6,363 bases of DNA from an uncultured Coriobacteriaceae bacterium (GCA_902796815.1 CADBQL010000167.1:1-6363), one strand, 5' to 3'; counted from the stretch's first letter, positions 1-6,233 are shown. The notes: generated by a model from the letters alone, not told the origin. Numbers and translations: made by a program.

Positions 1-996
1 CCGTACATGGTCGACTCCTTCACGCCCGATGTTGGCTACACTCTTAAGGCCAACCCGAATTACCGCGAGCCGGTTCCTTATGAAACCGTTGAGCTCAAAT
101 ACATGGACGACGCCCAGGCAAAGGCTAACGCGCTTCTGGCTGGCGACATCGATATGGCAAACGATGTGTCCAACAAGTCCTCTCTCGAGGAGCTCGAGGC
201 GAATGACAGCTTCACTGTCAACATTGCAAATGGCACGCGCACCGGTTTCGCTTGGGTCAACTTCAATAAGATTCTGAAGAACGACGCTCTTCGTCAGGCC
301 GTCATGATGGGCATCGACGGACAGACCATCGACGACGTCACCTTGGGCGGACTGTATGGCTACGGCTACTCCGTCCTGCCTTCCAACCTTCCGTTCAACT
401 ACGACAAGCTCACCTATAAGTATGGCTACGACAAGGAAGCTGCAATGAAGCTTCTGGACGATGCTGGCATCAAGGACACCGATAATGATGGCATCCGCGA
501 GCTCGACGGCCAGCCCGTCAAGCTGGTTTGGGTCACGTACGAAAACCGTGGTCTGGGCGATATCGCTGAAGCTGGCAAGCAGCTTCTTACCGAAATCGGC
601 ATCGACGTTGACCTTCAGGTTGTCGATTCCCAGAAGGACTGGGATCTCATGGTAAGCGGCGATTACGATCTGATTTCCCAGAACTGGAACGTCTATATCG
701 CCGGTAGCCCTGACACCTATCTTGGTAACTGGGATGCGGGCAATGAGGTTAACTACTGCGGTTACGAGAATGAAGAGTACAGCAAAGCTTACAAGGCTCT
801 GCAGACCGAAATGGATACCGACAAGCGTCTGGAACTCATCACCACGATGCAGCAGTGCCTGCTCGACGATGCGGCTGTTCTGGTCCATGGCTATTACACT
901 GCCTCGATGATCAGCAACAACCAGACCGTTGCTTCTGCACCGGTTCATCCTCTGGATTACTACTGGCTGACGACTGAGGTTAAGCCTGCAGCGTAA
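1..996 (+). CDS. ABC transporter substrate-binding protein, family 5 (peptide/nickel type), 5' truncated
   Basis: This is the C-terminal 331 residues of an extracytoplasmic solute-binding protein of the DppA/OppA/NikA type (SBP_bac_5). The frame is open back to base 1, so the signal peptide and about the first 200 residues lie outside the window, judging from the usual 500-550 residue length. Visible family features are a YMDDAQAKANALLAGDIDM stretch (the 'ala-l-aGeiDi' segment), FNKILKNDALRQAV (the 'n-p-f-dvrvRqAi' region), and a GIKDTDNDGIRELDG segment typical of Gram-positive dipeptide and nickel binding proteins. The protein would be tethered outside the membrane and hand its ligand to the two permeases downstream. 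Neighbouring genes make this the A component of an A-B-C-D-F operon. Codon choice looks more biased than in the permeases (I see no ATA isoleucine codon), which fits high expression. Peptide, nickel or another ligand cannot be distinguished. Confidence 0.93.
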   Translation, partial: PYMVDSFTPDVGYTLKANPNYREPVPYETVELKYMDDAQAKANALLAGDIDMANDVSNKSSLEELEANDSFTVNIANGTRTGFAWVNFNKILKNDALRQAVMMGIDGQTIDDVTLGGLYGYGYSVLPSNLPFNYDKLTYKYGYDKEAAMKLLDDAGIKDTDNDGIRELDGQPVKLVWVTYENRGLGDIAEAGKQLLTEIGIDVDLQVVDSQKDWDLMVSGDYDLISQNWNVYIAGSPDTYLGNWDAGNEVNYCGYENEEYSKAYKALQTEMDTDKRLELITTMQQCLLDDAAVLVHGYYTASMISNNQTVASAPVHPLDYYWLTTEVKPAA

Positions 997-1005
997 TATG
1001 CGCAT

Positions 1006-1048
1006 AGCTTCTGGATAGGTTTGCGTGCGCGCAAACCTATCCAGAGCT
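1006..1048 (+). repeat. Hairpin 1 after the binding-protein gene
   Basis: Perfect 15-bp inverted repeat, CTGGATAGGTTTGCG (1011-1025) against 1030-1044, with a TGCG loop. The stem extends by AGCT on both sides (1006-1009 with 1045-1048) across a one-base bulge at 1010. It starts 9 bases after the stop codon of the binding-protein gene and no T-run follows, so it does not look like a full intrinsic terminator. In ABC importer operons, hairpins in this place commonly block 3' exonucleases and keep the binding-protein mRNA abundant; that role is inferred here. Confidence 0.85.
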
Positions 1049-1050
1049 GC

Positions 1051-1102
1051 TGTAAGACAAGGGGCCTTGACCAGCGAATGTCTTAAGGCTCCTTGTCTTA
1101 CA
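1051..1102 (+). repeat. Hairpin 2, 20-bp stem, possible attenuator or mRNA stabiliser
   Basis: Inverted repeat pairing 1051-1070 with 1083-1102: about 18 Watson-Crick pairs plus two G-T wobbles, closing a 12-base loop. The outer 12 bp (TGTAAGACAAGG against 1091-1102) are perfect. It follows hairpin 1 by two bases and ends 14 bases before the Shine-Dalgarno sequence of the first permease. The bases after it are only mildly T-rich (TTGAGTTT), so it could be a leaky terminator or a processing and stabilising structure. The strand arm TAAGACA (1053-1059) can also pair with an earlier copy of TGTCTTA at 1079-1085, giving a shorter alternative fold. Confidence 0.8.
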
Positions 1103-1116
1103 TTGAGTTTCTGAGA

Positions 1117-1125
1117 AAGGGGTGA
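1117..1125 (+). promoter_or_regulatory. Shine-Dalgarno sequence deciding the start of the first permease
   Basis: AAGGGGTGA is one base short of the full 16S complement AAGGAGGTGA. It ends five bases before TTG at 1131. The in-frame GTG at 1122-1124 lies inside this motif and would have almost no spacer, so TTG 1131 is the better start. Confidence 0.6.
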
Positions 1126-1130
1126 AAGAC

Positions 1131-2075
1131 TTGTCTGGCAAGACGATAGTCTCCCGACTGCTGCAGATGGTTATTGTCCTTTTCGGGATAAGCTTCATGA
1201 CGTTCTTGCTCACCTATTTGGCACCTGGAGACCCAGCGCGCGCGACGTTGCTAGCACAAGGCCTGATGCCGTCGGAGGCCGAAGTCGAAGCGCTTCGGGA
1301 GCAGATGGGTTTAAACCAACCATTTATCATGCAGTACATTAACTGGCTCGTTGCCTGCCTGCATGGTGATTTCGGCGTTTCCTATACGATTTCGTCGGGA
1401 AAGCCGGTAGCATCGCTTTTGCTCATGAGGCTGTGGCCAACCATTAAGCTGGCTTTGCTCGCACTTGTCATTATGCTCGTGTTCTCAGTTCCCTTGGGAA
1501 TCTTGTCTGCAATACATCAGAACAAGCCAATTGACTACATTGTGCGTGGTTTGACATTCTTTGGCGTGTCGGTGCCGGGCTTCTGGGTGGGCCTCATCTT
1601 GATTCTAGTCTTTGCGGTAAACTTGAAGCTTGTACCTGCCATTTCTTCTGGCGGAGATTTGCGCAGCCTCATTTTGCCTGCCTGTACGCTTGCTTTTGCC
1701 ATGACGGCCAAATACACCCGCCAAGTGCGAACCGCCGTGCTGGAAGAATTGCATCAGGATTACGTTATAGGTGCTCGCGCCCGAGGCGTGAGCGAGCGCA
1801 AAATCATCTGGGGCAATGTGCTTCCCAACTCCATGCTCCCGCTGATTACCTTGCTGGGTCTTTCCATGGGTTCGCTTTTGGGTGGCACGGCGATTGTGGA
1901 GGTTATCTTCACGTATCCTGGCATGGGCAACCTTGCGGTCAACGCCATCACGGGCCTCGACTATCCGGTTGTGCAGGCTTATGTGTTGTGGGTTGCGCTT
2001 ATTTACATGGTTATCAACTTGATCGTTGACATCTCCTACAACTTCATCGATCCGCGTATGAGGGTTAAGAGGTGA
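1131..2075 (+). CDS. dppB: ABC transporter permease, DppB type
   Basis: First inner-membrane subunit of the importer, 314 residues from the TTG start, the usual DppB/OppB/NikB length. An N-terminal membrane helix at about residues 8-30 leads into LAPGDPA, the family signature. Helices follow at roughly 95-120, 130-160, 170-195, 225-255 and 280-305. The cytoplasmic EAA loop that docks with the ATPases is DYVIGARARGVSERKIIWGN from residue 210, followed by LPN. The C-terminus FIDPRMRVKR is typical. A GTG at 1122 would add three residues, but it is buried in the Shine-Dalgarno motif. The gene is separated from the binding-protein gene by two hairpins, and its stop is five bases before the next start. 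ATA codons occur (four seen), unlike in the upstream gene. The family is certain; whether it carries peptides, nickel or another solute is not. Confidence 0.93.
   Translation: MSGKTIVSRLLQMVIVLFGISFMTFLLTYLAPGDPARATLLAQGLMPSEAEVEALREQMGLNQPFIMQYINWLVACLHGDFGVSYTISSGKPVASLLLMRLWPTIKLALLALVIMLVFSVPLGILSAIHQNKPIDYIVRGLTFFGVSVPGFWVGLILILVFAVNLKLVPAISSGGDLRSLILPACTLAFAMTAKYTRQVRTAVLEELHQDYVIGARARGVSERKIIWGNVLPNSMLPLITLLGLSMGSLLGGTAIVEVIFTYPGMGNLAVNAITGLDYPVVQAYVLWVALIYMVINLIVDISYNFIDPRMRVKR
2067..2075 (+). promoter_or_regulatory. Shine-Dalgarno sequence deciding the start of the second permease
   Basis: AAGAGGTGA ends five bases before ATG 2081, the same geometry as at the first permease. It overlaps the upstream stop codon (TGA 2073-2075), and the in-frame GTG at 2072 lies inside it. 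ATG 2081 is therefore preferred over the GTG. Confidence 0.6.
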
Positions 2076-2080
2076 GTAGG

Positions 2081-2911
2081 ATGGAAAAGAAGCAAAATTT
2101 CTTCGCAAAGAACAAGACTTTTACCATATTCGGCATCCTCGGCATCCTCGTGGTTTTGGCAGCCATCTTTGCGCCTGTGTTGACGGGGGGCATTGATCCG
2201 ACGACGGGTTCGCTGAGCGAAGCGCTCAAACCGCCGAGTTCTGAGCACTTGTTTGGCACCGATAAGCTTGGCCGCGATTTGTTCGCTCGCGTTATCTACG
2301 GTGCACGCACCTCGCTGATCGCAGCGTTCTCCGTTGTTATTTTGGCATTTGTCGTGGGTACGATTGCGGGTGTGCTTGCCGGTTATTTCGGAAAAATCGT
2401 CGATGCCGTCATCATGCGCATCGCCGACATGATGATTGCGTTCCCCGGCATGATCCTGGCCATCGCAGTTGCTGGTATCATGGGCGCGTCTATCCGCAAC
2501 GCGGTCATCGCCGTAGCGTTAGTCACTTGGCCGAAGTATGCGCGTCTGGCTCGAAGCTTGGTTCTCAAGATACGCGATCGCGATTACGTCTCGGCAGCGA
2601 TCGTCACCGGCTCCAGGACGCCCTACATGCTTCTCAAATACATGTTGCCGAGCGCTATTACCACGCTGGTTATCACAGCAGCGATGGATATCGGCACCAT
2701 GATGCTCGAGCTGGCGGGCCTGTCCTTTCTCGGCTTTGGCGCCGTACCGCCGACTCCCGAATGGGGTCTCATGCTCAGCGAAGGTCGTGCCTATATGACC
2801 GCAGCTCCCTGGCTCATGATATTCCCAGGCATTGCGATTTTCGTCGTCGTGGTTATTTTCAACATGCTCGGTGACAGTTTGCGCGACATCCTGGATCCCA
2901 GGCAGGAATAG
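2081..2911 (+). CDS. dppC: ABC transporter permease, DppC type
   Basis: Second inner-membrane subunit, 276 residues. A short basic cytoplasmic tail (MEKKQNFFAKNK) precedes helix 1 at about 14-34. The DppC hallmark HLFGTDKLGRDLFARVIYGA starts at residue 56. Further helices lie at roughly 80-105, 115-150, 185-210 and 245-265. The EAA loop begins DYVSAAIVTGSR at residue 168 and ends in LPS. Also typical are LSFLGFGAVPPTPEWG from 214 and the end LRDILDPRQE. It pairs with the upstream permease to form the channel. The alternative GTG start at 2072 would add three residues and give a 4-base GTGA overlap; spacing to the ribosome-binding site favours ATG 2081. The frame is intact and all key motifs are present. 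Confidence 0.93.
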   Translation: MEKKQNFFAKNKTFTIFGILGILVVLAAIFAPVLTGGIDPTTGSLSEALKPPSSEHLFGTDKLGRDLFARVIYGARTSLIAAFSVVILAFVVGTIAGVLAGYFGKIVDAVIMRIADMMIAFPGMILAIAVAGIMGASIRNAVIAVALVTWPKYARLARSLVLKIRDRDYVSAAIVTGSRTPYMLLKYMLPSAITTLVITAAMDIGTMMLELAGLSFLGFGAVPPTPEWGLMLSEGRAYMTAAPWLMIFPGIAIFVVVVIFNMLGDSLRDILDPRQE

Positions 2912-2920
2912 GGGGTGCGC

Positions 2921-3706
2921 ATGCTACTAGAGATTAATGACATCGACATTTCGTATGGTGACAACCCTACGGTCAAGGATTTCAGCCTCAAACTCGGCGA
3001 GGGGCAGATTTGCTCACTCGTTGGCGAGTCTGGTTCGGGAAAGACTACCGTTATCCGTGCGGTGCTCGGGCTCCTTCCTGGAGCGGGCAAGGTGACGAAG
3101 GGCGATATCCTCTTCGAAGGTAGGTCTCTTTTGGGCTATTCGCCCAAGGAATGGCGCGAGCTTCGCGGTAGCGACATCAGCATGATCTTCCAGGACTCGG
3201 GCGCTATGATGAACCCCACGAAGAAGATCGGCTCGGTGTTCCTCGAGTATATCCGCACCCATAAAGATGTTTCCAAGGCTGAAGCTTGGGATATGGGCGT
3301 GAAAATGCTTGAGCGCATGCATCTTCCCGATGGCGAAAACGTTATGAAGAGCTATCCGTTCCAGCTTTCGGGGGGCATGAGACAACGCGTGGGTATTGCC
3401 ATGGCCATGACTTTCCAGCCAAAGCTCTTGCTTGCCGATGAGCCTACGAGCGCTCTCGATGTGACTACGCAGGCGCAGATCGTGCGGCAGATGATGGAAT
3501 TGCGCGACGAGTACGGCACGTCCATCATCATTGTCACGCACAATTTGGGCGTAGCGGCGTATATGTCGGATTACCTCGTGGTCATGAAGATGGGCGAAAT
3601 TGAAGATGAAGGCACGCGCGATCATATCTTGAATGGGTCGCAGAACGCCTACACGCAAAAACTCTTGGCTGCAGTTCCGTCGGTTGGAGGCGAGCGCTAT
3701 GTTTAA
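2921..3706 (+). CDS. dppD: ABC transporter ATP-binding protein, DppD type, without the C-terminal extension
   Basis: First of two cytoplasmic ATPases driving the importer, 261 residues. Walker A is GESGSGKT at 35-42, the Q-loop glutamine is Q91 in MIFQDSGAMMNP, the signature is LSGGMRQR at 149-156, Walker B is LLLADE at 169-174 followed by PTSALD, and the switch histidine is H207 in VTHN. All catalytic residues are present. The protein stops soon after AYTQKLLAAVP, so it lacks the roughly 60-residue cysteine-bearing C-terminal domain of full-length DppD/OppD (about 320-330 residues). It is therefore closer in length to NikD. The start is ambiguous: ATG 2921 follows GGGGG (2911-2915) by five bases, while GTG 2915 has AGGA (2904-2907) seven bases upstream and would add two residues. 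The stop overlaps the next gene by 8 bases, so the two ATPases are translationally coupled. Confidence 0.92.
   Translation: MLLEINDIDISYGDNPTVKDFSLKLGEGQICSLVGESGSGKTTVIRAVLGLLPGAGKVTKGDILFEGRSLLGYSPKEWRELRGSDISMIFQDSGAMMNPTKKIGSVFLEYIRTHKDVSKAEAWDMGVKMLERMHLPDGENVMKSYPFQLSGGMRQRVGIAMAMTFQPKLLLADEPTSALDVTTQAQIVRQMMELRDEYGTSIIIVTHNLGVAAYMSDYLVVMKMGEIEDEGTRDHILNGSQNAYTQKLLAAVPSVGGERYV
3686..3690 (+). promoter_or_regulatory. Shine-Dalgarno sequence for the second ATPase
   Basis: GGAGG inside the end of the preceding coding region, eight bases before ATG 3699. It decides against the upstream in-frame ATG at 3633, which would add 22 residues without family resemblance. Confidence 0.7.
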
Positions 3707-4655
3707 TCCTGAAGATTTGGTGCTCGAAGCCAAGCACGTTACGCGGAAGTTTCCCGCTGCAGGCGGGCGTACGCTCACAGCTTGCGATGACATCAGCCTC
3801 AACCTGTATCGAGGTAAAACGCTCGGGCTCGTGGGCGAGTCGGGCTGCGGCAAGTCCACGTTCATGCGCTTTATCGTGTCGCTTGATACGCCTACCGAGG
3901 GCGAGATACTGTTCAAGGGCCGCGATATCACCAAGATGAAGGGCGAGGAGCTTCGCCAGGTTCGTCAGCACATCCAGATGGTTTTCCAGGATCCGACGGG
4001 CTCGATGAACCCCAAGATGAAGATTCGCGACACCATCTGCGAGCCGCTTTTGAATTTCAACCGCATAAGCAAGTCCGAAGTGGATGCGAAGGCGCGCGAA
4101 CTGCTTGAGATGGTCGAATTGCCGGGTGATTTTGCCGATCGTTTCCCGCACAACATGTCGGGCGGTCAGCGCCAGCGCGTCGCCATTGCGCGCGCCATTG
4201 CGCTCGAGCCCGAAATCATCATCATGGACGAGGCTACGAGCGCCCTCGACGTTTCCGTGCAGAAGACCGTTATCGAGTTGATTACGCGTCTGCAGCGCGA
4301 GCATAATATTGCCATTGGGTTCATCGCGCATGACCTGGGACTCATCCAGTCGTTCGCGCATCAGATTGCCGTCATGTACTTGGGCAACATCGTTGAGGTC
4401 ATGCCCGGTGCGGACATTGACAAATGCGACCACCCCTATACGCACGCGCTCATGGGCGCGATCTTCGACACCAAGATGGATTTCTCGAAGAAGATCGAAA
4501 GCATCGAAGGTGAGCCACCGAGCCCGCTCGACGTGCCACCTGGATGTCCTTTCCAGAATCGCTGTGATTGTTGCAAGGAACGCTGCAAGCAAGAAAAGCC
4601 CTCATTGGTCGAGGTTGGTCCGAACCACCAAGTAGCTTGCCATATGTTCCGATAG
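3699..4655 (+). CDS. dppF: ABC transporter ATP-binding protein, DppF type, with cysteine-rich C-terminal domain
   Basis: Second ATPase of the importer, 318 residues, the usual DppF/OppF length. Walker A is GESGCGKS at 46-53, Q-loop Q97 in MVFQDP, signature MSGGQRQR at 153-160, Walker B IIIMDE at 173-178 followed by ATSALD, and switch histidine H211 in IAHD. After DHPYTHAL comes the oligopeptide-transporter C-terminal domain. Its cysteines are C283, C289, C296 and C314 (the family pattern C-x5-RC-x6-C ... VAC-H), plus two additional ones at C291 and C292. In some family members this cluster is thought to hold an iron-sulfur centre; that is not shown here. Translation starts 8 bases inside the preceding gene. 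Only this ATPase carries the C-terminal domain, so the pair is asymmetric. Confidence 0.93.
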   Translation: MFNPEDLVLEAKHVTRKFPAAGGRTLTACDDISLNLYRGKTLGLVGESGCGKSTFMRFIVSLDTPTEGEILFKGRDITKMKGEELRQVRQHIQMVFQDPTGSMNPKMKIRDTICEPLLNFNRISKSEVDAKARELLEMVELPGDFADRFPHNMSGGQRQRVAIARAIALEPEIIIMDEATSALDVSVQKTVIELITRLQREHNIAIGFIAHDLGLIQSFAHQIAVMYLGNIVEVMPGADIDKCDHPYTHALMGAIFDTKMDFSKKIESIEGEPPSPLDVPPGCPFQNRCDCCKERCKQEKPSLVEVGPNHQVACHMFR

Positions 4656-4664
4656 GGGGAGTGT

Positions 4665-5927
4665 ATGGAGAGCATTTCAAGAAGAACGTTTGTTTCGGCA
4701 ACAGCAGCTGCGGTTGCAATAGGGCTTACCGCATGCAGCAGTGCGTCCGAGGCATCATCTGGGAATAGCGACGCGCAAACTCATGGGAGCGAGGCTTCCA
4801 TTGAGACCGCTGCGGCAAGTTCCGGCAAACACATCATCGGCGTTGTGGTGTACAACGTAGCCGATAGCGAAGTGATCATGTTCCGTCAGTATCTGGTCGA
4901 TTATGTGGCTAAGGTTTGCTTCGAAGATGTGCAGCTCGTATATTCGAACAGTGTCACTTCCGAAGAGGAACTGCTCGGCTTTATTGATGACGTTGCGGCC
5001 ATGGGCGGCGAAGGCGTGCTCAGCTTCATAAACATCGACCTTGCTGCCGAAGTCAAGCGCTGCGCTGATCATGGCATGTATCACATCGTGGCGTCTGGTA
5101 CGGTGAGCGAAGAAGATTTCGCTGCTGTCGAGGACAATGAGTATTTCCTTGGCGCCATTGGCCCCATGATTGAGATGGAGTACAACGCGGGCTCCGATAT
5201 GGTGCGCAACTACATTGCCAATAAGGCCGGCGACAGGTACTTCCTTATGAGCGGCGGCGCTTCCGCTGGAAACGAGATGCATTATCAGCGTACGCTGGGC
5301 ATGCTCGATGCACTCGAAACCGGTTACGGCGTTGATTTGGGAAATACTAAAGAGCTTGCGGGCAGCGAAGAGGCCATGGTGATCGAGAAGGATTCCCTGT
5401 CGGTGACCATAGCTCCTGGATATGTTTCGCGAGATACGACGAGACCTGCGGTTATTGAGGCGTTTGGGGACGGGGCGTATGATGTCGTGCTTTCCACGTT
5501 GCCCGTAGCCCCCATCTTCGATACGCTCAACAAGGCAAATCTCAAGATCGCGCAAATCGACTGCTATAGCCAAGAAAACCAACTCCTGTTCGCTTCGGGG
5601 AAGCTGAGCTACCTAGCGGGCAAGTATGGTTCCCAGGTCGGGCCGTCGTTTGTCGCGATGTACAACGCTGTTACCGGCCATGCTGCGGATTTCCGCGATG
5701 CGGGCAAGGCGTTTAAGGTCGTACAGAAATTCTGGTCATCGTCCAACAAAGAGGATTTTGACGAGAAGTACGAGTTTGCCTCTAACATCACATCGCCGGC
5801 GTTCAATTACGAGGACTTGTACTCTATTTGCTGCGAGCGTACGCCCAGTGTGACGCTTGATGATTTTAAAACCCTTGCGTCTGCGACTTCGTTCGAAGAT
5901 GCAAAGGCGCGCCGTTCCGAAGGATAG
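4665..5927 (+). CDS. Tat-type lipoprotein resembling a type I periplasmic binding protein
   Basis: A 420-residue protein, ATG start with GGGGG five bases upstream and only nine bases after the preceding stop, so it is part of the operon. Residues 1-24 are a lipoprotein signal: twin-arginine-like SRRTFV at 5-10, an alanine-rich hydrophobic stretch, and the lipobox LTAC with C24 as the lipidated cysteine. A Ser/Ala/Glu-rich linker runs to about 55. From HIIGVVVYNVADSE (56 onward) the alternating beta-alpha pattern (IIGVVVYN, GVLSFINI, YHIVASG, YFLMSGG, DVVLSTLP, LKIAQID) fits the two-lobed type I (sugar/ribose-like, PBP1) fold; this is judged by eye. Mature-part cysteines are C85, C133, C300, C389 and C390. 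It is not of the same family as the peptide-binding protein at the operon start, and no permease for it is in view. It may be an accessory binding protein, a sensor partner, or the binding protein of a transporter encoded elsewhere. Ligand unknown. Confidence 0.8.
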   Translation: MESISRRTFVSATAAAVAIGLTACSSASEASSGNSDAQTHGSEASIETAAASSGKHIIGVVVYNVADSEVIMFRQYLVDYVAKVCFEDVQLVYSNSVTSEEELLGFIDDVAAMGGEGVLSFINIDLAAEVKRCADHGMYHIVASGTVSEEDFAAVEDNEYFLGAIGPMIEMEYNAGSDMVRNYIANKAGDRYFLMSGGASAGNEMHYQRTLGMLDALETGYGVDLGNTKELAGSEEAMVIEKDSLSVTIAPGYVSRDTTRPAVIEAFGDGAYDVVLSTLPVAPIFDTLNKANLKIAQIDCYSQENQLLFASGKLSYLAGKYGSQVGPSFVAMYNAVTGHAADFRDAGKAFKVVQKFWSSSNKEDFDEKYEFASNITSPAFNYEDLYSICCERTPSVTLDDFKTLASATSFEDAKARRSEG

Positions 5928-6018
5928 CGCGCAGACCTTCGCGTGACTCCTCGGACGAGTGTGGCCACGAAGCCGTATTTCCTCTTCGAGGTTTAGTGCG
6001 GTTAACATAGACGACTCA

Positions 6019-6046
6019 GGGCGGATTACTCCCTTCCCGTCCGCCC
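6019..6046 (+). repeat. Hairpin with CCCTTCCC loop, upstream of the terminator
   Basis: Seven-bp perfect stem, GGGCGGA (6019-6025) with TCCGCCC (6040-6046), and a 14-base loop containing CCCTTCCC (6031-6038). It ends ten bases before the terminator stem, whose loop carries the same eight bases. No T-run follows it. Confidence 0.6.
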
Positions 6047-6056
6047 GCTTCCATAG

Positions 6057-6103
6057 GGCGCGCAACCCATAGCCCTTCCCATGGGTTGCGCGCCTCTCTA
6101 TTT
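6057..6103 (+). terminator. Rho-independent terminator of the transporter operon
   Basis: Perfect 14-bp stem, GGCGCGCAACCCAT (6057-6070) with 6081-6094, and a ten-base loop AGCCCTTCCC, followed by the T-rich TCTCTATTT (6095-6103). The stem is very GC-rich at its base, as expected for an intrinsic terminator. The T-tract is interrupted, so efficiency is uncertain. On the minus strand no T-run follows the hairpin, so it is probably one-directional. Confidence 0.85.
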
Positions 6104-6233
6104 GAGCGATTGCAGCATTCCGTGATTCATTCGAGTATGAGGCCGAAAACTGACGGCTGTGTAAATACCACCTGTTCAGCAGCATTGAAACTGCTTCGAA
6201 ATGACGCCTTTTCCCAGTTTTGCGGTCGGCTTG

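Larger units (their letters stand above)
5928..6233. other. Non-coding region between convergent genes
   Basis: A 306-base stretch between the end of the + operon and the end of a minus-strand gene. It holds two GC-rich hairpins described separately. I see no convincing gene, tRNA or promoter in it. From 6104 to 6233 there is nothing I can name, including no clear terminator for the minus-strand gene. Confidence 0.6.

Noticed and set aside
1067..1095. Possible internal promoter with TTGACC as the -35 box
   Set aside because: The position 17 bases downstream (TCCTTG) does not resemble a -10 box, and TTGACC lies within the hairpin 2 stem and loop.
997..1130. Riboswitch between the binding-protein and permease genes
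   Set aside because: The structure is two simple hairpins without the multi-branched conserved core of a riboswitch class I can recognise.
2132..2149. Tandem repeat of GGCATCCTC
   Set aside because: It is a two-copy, in-frame repeat encoding Gly-Ile-Leu twice within the first membrane helix of DppC, ordinary for a hydrophobic segment.
3633..3698. Upstream ATG extending the second ATPase by 22 residues
   Set aside because: The extra residues are basic and unlike the family N-terminus, while ATG 3699 has GGAGG at a proper distance.
3014..4592. Long minus-strand ORFs (about 306 and 336 codons) opposite the two ATPase genes
   Set aside because: They lie antisense to genes with complete ATPase motifs, and their translations are rich in His and Arg with no recognisable domain; they are by-products of codon bias.
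4755..5582. 275-codon minus-strand ORF opposite the lipoprotein gene
   Set aside because: The + strand frame has a start, ribosome-binding site, signal peptide and tight operon spacing; the antisense frame has no such support.
5918..5941. Six-bp inverted repeat CGAAGG/CCTTCG across the lipoprotein stop codon
   Set aside because: Short stem, 12-base loop and no T-run; a far better terminator lies downstream.
5736..6185. 149-codon minus-strand ORF running from the intergenic region into the lipoprotein gene
   Set aside because: It passes through the terminator hairpin and the end of a well-supported gene, and its translation resembles no family I know.
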